From: Apostichopus japonicus
Lineage: Eukaryota > Echinodermata > Holothuroidea > Aspidochirotida > Stichopodidae
Length of the DNA: 64,000 nucleotides
NCBI RefSeq assembly: GCF_037975245.1
Contig: NC_092577.1
Location: 4,684,001 to 4,748,000, forward strand
Direction of reading: 5' to 3'
Of the stretch, positions 33,747 to 44,800 are shown piece after piece (position 1 is the stretch's first letter; each line of letters begins with the position of its first letter). The translations under genes were made by a program, and so were the position numbers. The notes under the pieces are model-generated. The model made no database searches. It saw nothing but the letters and a program-made list of their open reading frames with translations, and was not told the origin of the DNA.

Positions 33747-36700
33747 GGTTCCTTGCTTTAGCAAAAGGAACCTATGCAGTCAGGTTGGCATGTGTATGTG
33801 TGTATGTATGTATGTGTGTGTGTGTGTCTGTGACACTTGCTTGGGTACGCTCTATCTCAATAAGGGAATGTTGGATTGAGGCCAAACTTGGACTATAGAT
33901 CCGCCATATGGAGAAGGTGTGCCCTATTGTTTCTGGTGCCCACAAAGGTCACCAAAGGTCAGTTATGGTCCAAGAACCGAAAATATTAAAACTGCAATAA
34001 CTCCCAGTGCCAATGTGTGACAAGATTGATATTTTGGGACAAGTTGTGAACTGGTTAGGGGAGCATTTTCATACTTAACGGTCATGTGATCCGAGGTCAC
34101 CAAAGGTCAATTAATGATAAAAAACTAGTATTTTTGCGATAACTTGAGAACGAAATGTCCGTCAGGGTTGGGAGTTGCTTCAATGTTATCCAATTGTCGA
34201 CCCGCATCTGGGTGACCCTTGACCTCAATTTGACCTCTGGTGACCTTTACGTGTTTTGGGGGATTTTTACAATTTTGATGCTATTTCCAGATGTCACAGG
34301 TACCTTCTGATCATAAATGTCAATAAGTTGACCCCGTGTGACCTTTATGTGCGAAGTTATATGGGGTCAAAGTTTTTCGGTCGGAGTTAGGATGGTTGTA
34401 CAGACTTGTCGTGTTGTTTTTTGGAATCAGGAGATTAAACTACATCTGAAACCAAGGTCAAAAGGTCAAAGGTCACATTAGAAAAAATGTGCTTATTTTG
34501 GGAGGAAACGAGCAAAAAAGGAAATGTTTGGTTTTGATGCTAGATTTGGATATCAAAGGTACCTTCCGATCAAAAATGTCAATTGGTTGACACCCGTGTG
34601 ACCTTCGTGTGCAAAGTTATACGAGGTCAAAGTTAATTTTCAGACATTTAATGCAACAACTCCCAGTTCCAAGGTGTGACATGGTTGATATTTTTGGACA
34701 AGTTGCAAATGGTGTAGGGAAATATTTTCAAACTTAACGGTCCTGTGATCCGAGGTCACCAAAGGTCAATTAATGTTAAAAAACTAGTATTTTGGGGGCA
34801 GAAAATGGGCAAAGAAAAAACGTTTGAATTTGTATAGTTTGATGCTCTAATTTAGATCTCATCAATCAAAAATGTCAATAAGTTGACCCAAGGTGACCTT
34901 TGTATGTTAAGTTATATGAGGTCAAAGTTAATTTTCAGACATTTAGTGTAATAACTCCCAGTGCCAAGGTGTTACACAGTTGATATTTTGAGACAAGTTG
35001 CAAATGGTATAGGGGAATATTTTCAAACTTAAGGGTCATGTGATCCGAGGTCACCAAAGGTCAATTAATGATAAAAAACTAGTATTTTTGCGGTAACTTG
35101 AGAACAAATTGTCTGTTAGGGTTGGGAGTTGCTTCAATGTAATCCAATTGTCGACCCGCATCTGGGTGACCCTTGACCTCAATTTGACCTCTGGTGACCT
35201 TTTCGTGTTTTGTGGATTTTTACAGTTTCGATGCTATTTTCAGATGTTAAAGGTACCTTCTGATCATAAATGTTAATGGGTTGACCCCCGTCTGACCTAT
35301 GTGTGCGAAGTTATATGAGGTTGAAGTTAATTTTCACACATTTAATGCAATAACTCCCAGTTCCAAGTTGTGACAAGGTTGATATTTTTGGAGTAGTTGC
35401 AAATGGTATAGGGGAATATTTTCAAACTTAACGGTCATGTGATACAAGGTCACCAAAGGTCAATTAATGATAAAAAACTAGTATTTTTGCGATAACTTGA
35501 GAACAAATTGTCCGTTAGGGTTGGGAGTTGCTTCAATGTAATCCAATTGTCGACCCGCATCTGGGTGACCCCTGACCTCAATTTGACCTCTGGTGACCTT
35601 TACGTGTTTTGTGGATTTTTACAGTTTCGATGCTATTTTCAGATGTTAAAGGTACCTTCTGATCATAAATGTCAATAGGTTGACCCCCATGTGACCTTCG
35701 TGTGCGAAGTTATATGAGGTCAAAGTTAATTTTCACACATTTAATGCAATAACTCCCAGTTCCAAGTTGTGACAAGGTTGATATTTTTGGAGTAGTTGCA
35801 ATTGGTATAGGGGAATATTTTCAAACTTAAGGGTCATGTGATCCGAGGTCACCAAAGGTCAATTAATGATAAAAAACTAGTATTTTTGCGATAACTTGAG
35901 AACAGGTTGTCCGTTAGGGTTGGGAGTTGCTTCAATGTAATCCAATTGTCGACCCGCATCTGGATGACCCTTGACCTCAATTTGACCTCTGGTGACCTTT
36001 TCGTGTTTTGTGGATTTTTACAGTTTCGATGCTATTTTCAGATGTTAAAGGTACCTTCTGATCATAAATGTTAATGGTTTGACCCCCGTCTGACCTTCGT
36101 GTGCGAAGTTATATGAGGTCGAAGTTAATTTTCAGACATTTAGTGTAATAACTCCCAGTGCCGAGGTGTTACACAGTTGATATTTTGAGACAAGTTGCAA
36201 ATGGTATAGGGGAATATTTTCAAACTTAAGCGTCATGTGATCCGAGGTCACCAAAGGTCAATTAATGATAAAAAACTAGTATTTTTGCGATAACTTGAGA
36301 ACAAATTGTCCGTTAGAGTTGGTAGTTGCTTCAATGTAATCCAATTGTCGACCCGCATCTGGGTGACCCTTGACCTCAATTTGACCTCTGGTGACCTTTT
36401 CGTGTTTTGTGGATTTTTACAGTTTCGATGCTATTTTCAGATGTTAAAGGTACCTTCTGATCATAAATGTCAATGGGTTGACCCCCATGTGACCTTTGTG
36501 TGCGAAGTTATATGAGGTTAAAGTTAATTTTCACACATTTAATGCAATAACTCCCAGTGCCAAGGTGTGACAAGGTTTATTTTTTTGGACAAGTTGCAAA
36601 TGGTATAGGGCAATATTTTCAAACTTAACGGTCATGTGGTCCAACGTCACCAAAGGTCAGCTAATGTTAAAAAAGTAGTATTTTGGGGGGGGGGGGGAAA

Positions 36701-37212
36701 TGGGCAAAGAAAACTGTTTGAATTCTTACAGTCATGCTCTATTTAGGTCTCACCGATCAAAATTGTCAATTGCTTGACCTTCGGCTGACCTTTGTGTGTG
36801 AAGTTATGTATACAAGTTCAAAGTTAATTTTTTTTAATTTAATGCAATTAAATCTCAATGCCAAGGTGTGACATGGTTGATATTTTGGGACAAGTTGTGA
36901 ACAGGGTGGTGGAACATTTTGAAACTTAAAGGTCATGTCATCTGAGGTCACCAATGTTATCATATCTGTTGACATGCTTGTAGGTCTCTTATATTTCTTA
37001 CATTTTCGACGCCATATCTCAAAAGTGCCTTTTGATCAAAAATCCGATCACATTTTGTGATCACAAAAGTGTTGGCTATAGTGTTGGTTACTTTATGGGA
37101 ACATGTAGGACCACAATTACTTGGACTGTTTGAGCCCAATCTTGCTTTATAATATTATGTGTATTGTCATATACCCCAAGCAAGGAACCACAGTGCCCTT
37201 GGGCTCTTGTTT
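33747..37212 (+). mobile_element. TGACCT/AGGTCA-rich element, copy 2
   Basis: The left end is a hairpin GGTTCCTTGCTT..GCAAAAGGAACC followed by TATGCAGTC and a (TG)n block. The right end is AAGCAAGGAACC..AGTGCCCTTGGGC, matching the inverse of 7438-7470. GGTTCCTTGCTT at the left and its inverse at the right act as short inverted ends. The interior is a roughly 400-bp satellite (about seven units) whose most constant block is GATCCGAGGTCACCAAAGGT followed by CAATTAATGATAAAAAACTA. No ORF of note. It starts 75 bp after the poly(A) signal of the 28.6-kb gene. Confidence 0.75.
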
Positions 37213-37416
37213 GTACAGTTTTTTGGGCTCAAACTGTCATCACATTTATAACATAGAATACTGCCTATCAATTGCACTAGCATATATGAGTCAAAATAGG
37301 CTAAGGTGTTATAAAACTGTAACTAACTTGCAAATAATAAGTCATTGAAAATTTTTTCATTATCATTTGAGCTGTTGCGTGTGTTAGTTTTGACTTACAA
37401 AATGTTGTTATTTTTG

Positions 37417-38560
37417 GTAACGATGCCGAAGGCCGAGTAACCTATGCGATCAAGTTGGCGTGTGTGAGGGTGCGTTTGTTTTGCTATCTGACCGAGGACT
37501 TGAACAAAACAATTTCAGGTCCTCGGTTGTGATTTCTAAAGAATCACCACGTCCTCGGAAGAATTCTATTGTATGGGGTATTGTTAAGGTTAGGGTACGT
37601 GGATTTGAACAATGGAAAATACAATGGGGTCCTCAGTCTGAATGTAATGCAAACATGTGTGTGTGGGTATGCGTTTGTTTTGCTATCTGACCGAGGACTT
37701 CAACAAAAGAATTTCAGGTCCTCGGTTGTGATTTCTAAAGAATCACCACGTCCTCGGAAGAATTCTATTGTATGGGGTATTGTTAATGTTACGGTACGTG
37801 GATTTGAACAATGGAAAATACAATGGGGTCCTCGGTCTGAACAAAACACAAACATGTATGTGTGTGTGTGTGTGATGTGACAGCTTGCTCGTAAACACGA
37901 TATCTCAACAACGACACATTGGATCAATGTCATATTGGACTGGTGATGTGTGGATGGTCCCTATTGTTTTTGTTCTCCATCACATGAATATTAATAAGTG
38001 GGTAGGGCTTAAAGTTAAATTCTTAAAATGTCAATATCTTCGCAACAGTATGTCCGATCTGCTTCATACTTGGTATGGTGATGTAAGTGATTCATTGTCA
38101 CATGACAATGGAATTTCATCTAATTAATATTCATGAGTAGGTGGGGCTTAATCCTTAATTGCTAGAAATAGCTTGTAAACCTGAAATCTTAGAAATTAAA
38201 TGTTGAATTACTGTCATTTTGAACTAGTACATGCTCCATGATTAGTAGATGTTCCCTATTGTTTTTGTTGTTCATGACATGAATATTAATGAGTAGGCAG
38301 CAGTTAAAGTGAAATTCTTAAAATGTCAATAACTTTGCAACGGTATAACCGATCATCTCCATACTTTGTTGATTGGTGGTGGATAATAATAGTTACATTT
38401 TCATATGAAAATAACATGTAACCTCATTAATATTCATGTGTTTGTTGGCCATATAGCATTTGTTGTCCCTCATTCCTAAACTCCTGTCATTCGTCACGTT
38501 TGACATGTTTTCCTGGTTCCTGGGAGCTTGCTGATCTTATCTATATTTGTTTTGCTTTAT
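37417..38560 (+). mobile_element. Relative of the TGACCT element, divergent interior
   Basis: It starts with the same GCCGAAGGC..TAACCTATGCGATCAAG head and TG-rich tract, then ACAGCTTGCTCGTAAACACG and ATATCTCAACAACG. The interior has repeated CATGAATATTAATGAGTAGG and TCTTAAAATGTCAATA blocks rather than TGACCT units. A further diverged piece lies at 39270-39480. Boundaries are uncertain. Confidence 0.55.
37470..37870 (+). repeat. Direct repeat, about 210-bp unit, two copies
   Basis: TTGCTATCTGACCGAGGACT through GAACAATGGAAAATACAATG and GGGTCCTC occurs at 37479 and 37679 with few changes. A third, more distant copy is at 45165-45340 inside SERINC intron 4. The 75- and 103-codon ORFs here are repeat artefacts. 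Confidence 0.85.
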
Positions 38561-38564
38561 AAAA

Positions 38565-39720
38565 CCTTGAAATTGGCTAGCCAGGCCATTAAAGGAGTAG
38601 TCCAGTGACAAATTAAACTGGACTGAAAAAAAGTAACCTTTGCAATTAAGTTGGCATATGTGTGTGTTGTGATGAGTTGGCATGTTTGTATGTTTTGATC
38701 AAGTTTGCTTGTGGGTATGTGTGTATATGTATGTTGCATAAATAGCTGGCTCAGACAATTAAAGGGATAGTCTATAGTGAAGTAAATGAACTTAATAATC
38801 TGGTATTACTGTACATGTACCTATAGAGTATAGGGAAATCTTATGTGAGTGGGGTAGATTAATGTGTTGGTAGTAAGGTGTGAAACTGGTCAAATCTGAT
38901 GGGTGTCAGGTGGGGGGGGGTTGTCAGATGAGTAGGGTGATGTTGGGATCAGGGTTGTAGGATGGTAGGTGAGGCTGCAGGTGGTATGATGGTAAGGGTT
39001 CCGCTCTGGGTTGGGGATATGGGTTGTGTTGTATGATCCCCATGTGTTTGTCTGGAGAGGGGGTGTGGGGTGGTGAAATGCCTAGAGTCAACTATATCAC
39101 TTTTTTTCAACTTTATATGTACATCAATAAAGGCATTAATTTTTGGTTTTGTTTACGATGGCCAGGTAATCTACAGTTTAGCATGTTTGCAAGTGTATGT
39201 ATAATCTTAAAAACAATAAATTTAATTACTGTAAATGTATTGAATAACTTGTAGATATGCTACATTATCATTACATGGACCTCATTGTTTTTGTTGTCCA
39301 GTACATGAATATGTGGGTGGGGCTTGTAATCAAATTCTTAAAATGTCGATATTTTTTCAAATATATGTCTGATCACCTTCATACTTGGTAGGTTGGTACA
39401 GTAGTGCCACATGAAACTGAAATTTCATTTATATTCATGAGTGCAACTGACAACTTTATGTCTGATCAGCTTCAGTTTGGTTTCAGTTGTCTGGCAATAA
39501 GTACAGTACTGGTATATAACAATAACAAATTCTGACTTATCTTATTTCATAAACTCTCATCGGCATCAGAACCACTAAACCTTTGGGTTTTCTGGTTCTT
39601 CAATTACTGATGAAATCAGACACTCTTTTGTACTTACTATTGAGGTGAAGCATATGTAGTGTTTAAGAGAAAATATAAAATGTGATTCCAAATTAATACA
39701 GAAATTCTTGCTTTCTTTTT
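38565..39720. other. Intergenic DNA with TG-rich and element-like debris
   Basis: Contains a short GGCCATTAAAGG..TAGTC motif twice (38585, 38755), TG-rich runs, and a fragment (39270-39480) like 37950-38110. No gene recognised. Confidence 0.4.
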
Positions 39721-39789
39721 TTCATGTGAGAGGGCTTGATGGTCTAGCAGTGGTTAAGGCCCAATCAGGTTTTATATCCAAGAATTGTT

Positions 39790-39859
39790 CCCACCAGTTA
39801 GCTCAACAGACAGCTTTGTACCTATAAGGGAGTTGTCGCAGGTTCGAATCTGTGGTGGG
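39790..39859 (+). mobile_element. tRNA-like sequence, probably a SINE head
   Basis: It has a perfect 7-bp acceptor pairing CCCACCA/TGGTGGG, a D-arm AGCT..AGCT and a B-box GGTTCGAATCTG. The anticodon stem does not pair and the T-loop is one base too long, so it is not a functional tRNA. A second A-box-like segment (GGTCTAGCAGTGGTTAAGG) lies just upstream at 39751. Confidence 0.45.
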
Positions 39860-39898
39860 TCATATAAAACTAGTATAGAAAAACTACTTTTATCCATG

Positions 39899-40345
39899 GG
39901 CAAGACTAACTGGATTAGTCAAGTGACTGCTGGACTAATCATTAAGGTCGCTTGACAAAAGCCTGGTCGATAGAGCATTGTTGAAAGTCTAGCAAAAACT
40001 GGTCATGTGACTAATTGAATAAGTCAATTGACATCTTGACTAATCGTTTAGGTCGCTTGACTAAAGCCTGGTCGATAGAGGCATAATTGAATGACTAGTA
40101 AAACTGGTCATGTGACTAATTGAACTAGTCAACTGACATCTTGACTAATCGTTTAGGTCGCTTGACTAAAGCCTGGTCGATAGAGGCATAATTGAATGAC
40201 TAGTAAAAACTGGTCATGTGACCAGGTTTACTTAGTCATATGACCAGAACTATTTGGTCACTGGACCAAAAGTTAGTCAAGTGACTAGAATTAATTGGTC
40301 GATAGAAGCATTGTCTGGACTAATGTACTCTAGTCATCTTGACTA
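39899..40345 (+). repeat. Tandem repeat, about 118-bp unit, of GACTAGTC-type motifs
   Basis: About 3.5 units containing TGACTAATCGTTTAGGTCGC, TTGACTAAAGCCTGGTCGAT and CTGGTCATGTGACTA. The last unit is degenerate. Short palindromes (GACTAGTC, GGTCATGTGACC) recur. Confidence 0.85.
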
Positions 40346-41825
40346 GATTATGTTTACAGTGTAATTTTGTTCGAATTGTTAAAGTTATAAACTGTCAGCG
40401 AGGGTGGGGGGGGGGGATCTGGGCCGAGTAGGTACCCCTCTTCCCTTTGTAAAATATTTCTTTGATTATAACTTTACAATTAAGAATGTTGATATGTTAA
40501 ATGACGCGATCTTCAACCTACAAAGAATAATCATTTTATATATTTCATTTCATCAGCAGAAAACAAACATTCTGTTGAAAATCATGATGAAGCTTTTAGA
40601 AATACAATTTCACTGCCACTACTACGCCTACTGTTGAAACTATAAGTAGGTTCAATTTTGGTAGTGGAGTCAAACATGTATATGTTTTGACAGAAAATTA
40701 AGTGTTCAAATATTCCCAAGGCAGGTATAAGTTTTGTGAATTATGCAGTTCATTTATCAACTATATATTCGCTCTTACATGCGAGGTTTTTCGTTAGCGA
40801 TATTTTGTATATGGGGTTCCTTCCTTTGGTGTGTAACATCTGTACAATAAATATAATGATGCATTTATATATTTCAATTTATAATTTGAACAACATTTGA
40901 AATTGTGTAACCGCCTGATTTTAAGCGATAAACTCATATAGCCATCCACCTGACAGCACTGAATACGCCTGTCAGTAAGTTACGAAATAGGCTAGGTCTG
41001 TTTATGTATAATGCTCTTCAGTTTATATCACTGATCAAAAATGGAAGAAAATGAACCGAAAGCAGTAAACTTAACGATTTGAACGATCGAAAAATCGATA
41101 TGTATATATACATATATATATATGTATATATATATATATGGAAAAATGCGTCGGAAGGTTTGGGTCGTCCGAACACCCCCCCCCCCTTGGAAGGTTGGAG
41201 TCGTCCGGCCGATCAACCCCACTCAACCCCCACCCCGCCCCCACTTGAACCTACATGCTTCAGGAAGAAATTTCTTGTTATGACATGGATCGATAAACCT
41301 GTCAAATTTGGGAGGGACATTAGATCATCTTTTCATTAGGAGAACTCCTACCGTGTTCGGCGCGATAGTACCAGACAAATGCCACCGTACATCCACCTTC
41401 GGCCCCACTTCCCCTGTACCTCAAAGTAAAGCTCTCAACAGAGTCAACACCCCCGTAATTTCTCTACCGAATTTCTGCTTATGTCACGCACCATGGCCAT
41501 ATTATTTTCAACACCTTTTCGACACCATTTTACCATGAATGAACTATAGACATTTAAGTTCAATTTCTATGGCATGAATTGATGACAAAGGTACGGCCCA
41601 ACCAGTGTGACGATGAGAAACCTGCTATTTTTAGTTTAATTTATGACGTCATTAGGAAACAAACATCTAAACCGTACAACTAAAACAAGCACAGGATAGG
41701 TGCAGTTTTAACCAAATTGTCGACATCGCTTGCCAGTTTAACTAGTCCCGGAATTCAGTCAAGAATACAAATTTATTTCATTAATTCACTAACTTTGTTT
41801 TGATTCCTCTTCGGGTTGTTTTTTT
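40346..41825. other. Intergenic region upstream of SERINC
   Basis: No gene recognised. Contains a G9 tract (40407), a (TA)n run at 41099-41140 and C-rich segments near 41180. The SERINC promoter or a non-coding first exon may lie here; I cannot place it. Confidence 0.4.
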
Positions 41826-41829
41826 CCAG

Positions 41830-41879
41830 GATCGTGAAAGTAAAGTAACAAGATGTGTATTGGTTGCGGCCTTGCCAGT
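41830..41879 (+). CDS. SERINC: SERINC exon with start codon
   Basis: Nine codons (MCIGCGLAS) from 41853, donor AGT|GTAAGT. A polypyrimidine tract and CAG end at 41829, so this is probably preceded by a non-coding exon. Coding part 41853-41879, phase 0 out. Confidence 0.85.
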
Positions 41880-44800
41880 GTAAGTTATGAGTTACGATTA
41901 AGTACCAGGCCTAGTCCTATCCTAACGTACTAAAGTAGTTTTCATTAGTATGGAGGCTAGCTCGCTAAATAACACTAGGCTCATATCATTGTGTCGCACT
42001 ATTTATTTGATACCTGAACGTGTCATTGTTGTTAGTGGTACATACAATTAGAAAGGCAAAGCTTCCCTTAAACTACATCGGGGAATGTTTCAATGGTTGA
42101 ACATATTTGACCCATGTTTTGCATAACCAGATGTTATACTAAGGTGTGACCAACTACTTTGTAATAAAATGATATTAACCACTAACTGGTAACTGTTGTG
42201 TTAGAACTTGCATTCATAACCGGCATTGGTGTTGTTATGTAAGGGTGTGTTTTGTCATCCATCCGTTTACAAAGTAACTCTTTAAAATAGTTATTTTAAA
42301 ATTGTTTATCATAAGTGCCAGGTCCAGCCTAAGTCAAATAATGTTAAAATTTGTCTTCAAAACTGTTAGGCGGGCTGAGAACCGAGGCCATAACTGCATT
42401 CCTAAGATGACACCAAGTGCTAACAATAACATTATGTCTTTTAACACTTTTCAAGTTTTTGCTTTTATACCTGTGTCATAGAAACAAACACAACATTAAA
42501 ACACAACTGAAAGTTAAAGTAGTATTAAGACAACCCCTCAAACACTTTGAAGCCATCTACACAATAGTAAATCACTTCGAAAAGTAACTTGACAAAGAAA
42601 TATATAATCGCTCAAATGGAGAATTAACTATTTTTTCTTTGTTTTTAATTTGCCTTCAGCTGGCCTGCTGTATCTCTTCGGCAGCATGCTCATGTTGCTG
42701 TGCGGCCTGCCCTTCATGTAAGAACTCAACCTCGACGAGGCTTATGTATGGGATCCTGTTTGTCATCGGCGCAATCGTCTGTATTTTGATGGTGGCGCCT
42801 TCTGTTCAAACAAGTCTGGCTTCCGTGAGTTAAAACATTTTCTCTTGGCAAAGACTGAAAGAACTGACTAGCTGATGCCAGGATGTTGTTCATCACATTC
42901 ATTCATTTCTGAAGAAATCATGTACAGTACTGAAATGTGGCAAGAATAATTATAAATACAAATTAATAAGAAAATCAATTTACCTTCCTACTGAAGCCAA
43001 ATAGGTACCATTTGGTTTCCAAGACGGCTTCGTTCACCATAGCTGCACAGAAATTGGGTGATGAATGGGGTATCCTTCACCTCTTTCATGATTTGATAAA
43101 GTGGTCAAATGGGGGGGGGGGGTATATATTGACAACTGTCCAACAGATGGGGATGTTAGGTGGTGGTCCCCAGAGCAGGATCAGTGTAAGAGACGTTTAC
43201 ATGCCTGCTTTGTTATTATCTGGACTGTCATTGAATAGAATAGGCTTGATGTAACATGGGATTTCAAATGAGTTGCTCCCGGCTGCCTAACATTTAGGAA
43301 ATGCTGAGTAATATACCCTCCTCCCCACCCCGCCTCGCCCGCCACCGCTCCCATCCCACCTTCATGTCATTAACTAATCATATTCCTTTCCTCTGTCAGA
43401 TTCCATTCCTTTGTGCAGAGGATTCCAGTCTGGTCGCGACCCTGAAAAAATTGTTCGATATCCCAGATACAATAGACACAAAACAAGTGTGCTCCCTAGT
43501 GGTCGGGTATCAAGCGGTCTATCGAGTCTGTTTCGGAATGACCTGTTTCTTCGTTTTGCTAGCAGTGATAATGTTGTGTGTCAGATCCAGCAAAGACCCC
43601 AGATCTGGAATCCAGAATGGGTGAGTTCTATTAATTTTTTTTTTTTTTTGGGACTCAATTGCCAGTGGTAATGGGAATATCTACATTTTGATGGTATGTG
43701 TCTGTGTGTGTGTGTTTAGTGTGTAGTGATGTGGCTTGTAAACATGATCACTTGCAATCAAGATGACTCTAAAAGCTGAAGCTTGCAGGTGAATTTTTAT
43801 CACATGGTATACGTATATCCACCTTGGTGAGTACAGCTACTCTGCTGTGTATGACATCTATAGGTCAAAGGCCATATGAGGTTAAACCGATGTCCTAGTC
43901 TGAAGGTCTTGTAAAATATTGAAAACTCTTTCAAGTAAAGCTTGGATGAACTTCAGACTTAGGTGTGCACGTTCGTCTTGGTAAGTACGAGAACCCTATT
44001 GGTTTTAAAACCCCCCTCCCAACCCCCCTCCCCTCCCCTCCCTTCCCCTCATATCCATATTCATGAATGTAATTTCACCATGTGTCTAGTTGTGAATAGT
44101 GTGTAATAACTAAAAGGACATCATGGCATGCTTAAATCTTGACATCAAAGATTATATCGTGGTCAATTGATGTCATCTTTGTTAAGGTATGGCAAATGAA
44201 TGGCATACACTATGACATGGACTTGTTCCTAGTGAACACCCTGCTGAATAGAACATAATGGAATAGCCAGCTTTTGAAGTCAAAGATCGGTTGATGTTCG
44301 TTCAAAGTTACTGTAAATGCACATCAAAATGAAAGCCCAGTGGGCAATTTTGTGATTCTGCATTGCCGCTCTGATCTTATACTTTGTTTCAGTATGATTT
44401 AAGTGCAGCTGTGGGTATTATACTATTTGATACAATATCAATAAATAACTTATAAATACAGTATATATCATACTAAGATGCACATGTATTCAGCCTCCGT
44501 GAAAGTCTCTCTTCGTTTTTGTATTTTTTTTCTCGTATTTAATGCTCTTGAATTTTTTGGCTCTTTAGATTTTGGTTCTTCAAGGTCCTTATCCTGATTG
44601 GAATAATTGTTGGCGCTTTCTTCATCCCCTTCGGCACTTTTGAGAAAGGTGAGCATTTGTGAAGTTGAACTTTTATTGATTCATACTTGGTAAAGATTCC
44701 TAAATCCTATTGGTCCATTCAGGTCAGCTGACCGTAGTTAATCCTGTGAGTAAAGCACGGTAAAATTACGGGGCATCACTTAAATAAATCTTTGGTTATA

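Noticed and set aside
37460-37933. 75- to 103-codon ORFs
   Set aside because: They lie in a two-copy direct repeat that also occurs at 45165; no domain.
39790-39859. Functional tRNA (Ile or Tyr anticodon)
   Set aside because: Acceptor stem is perfect, but the anticodon stem fails and the T-loop is eight bases.
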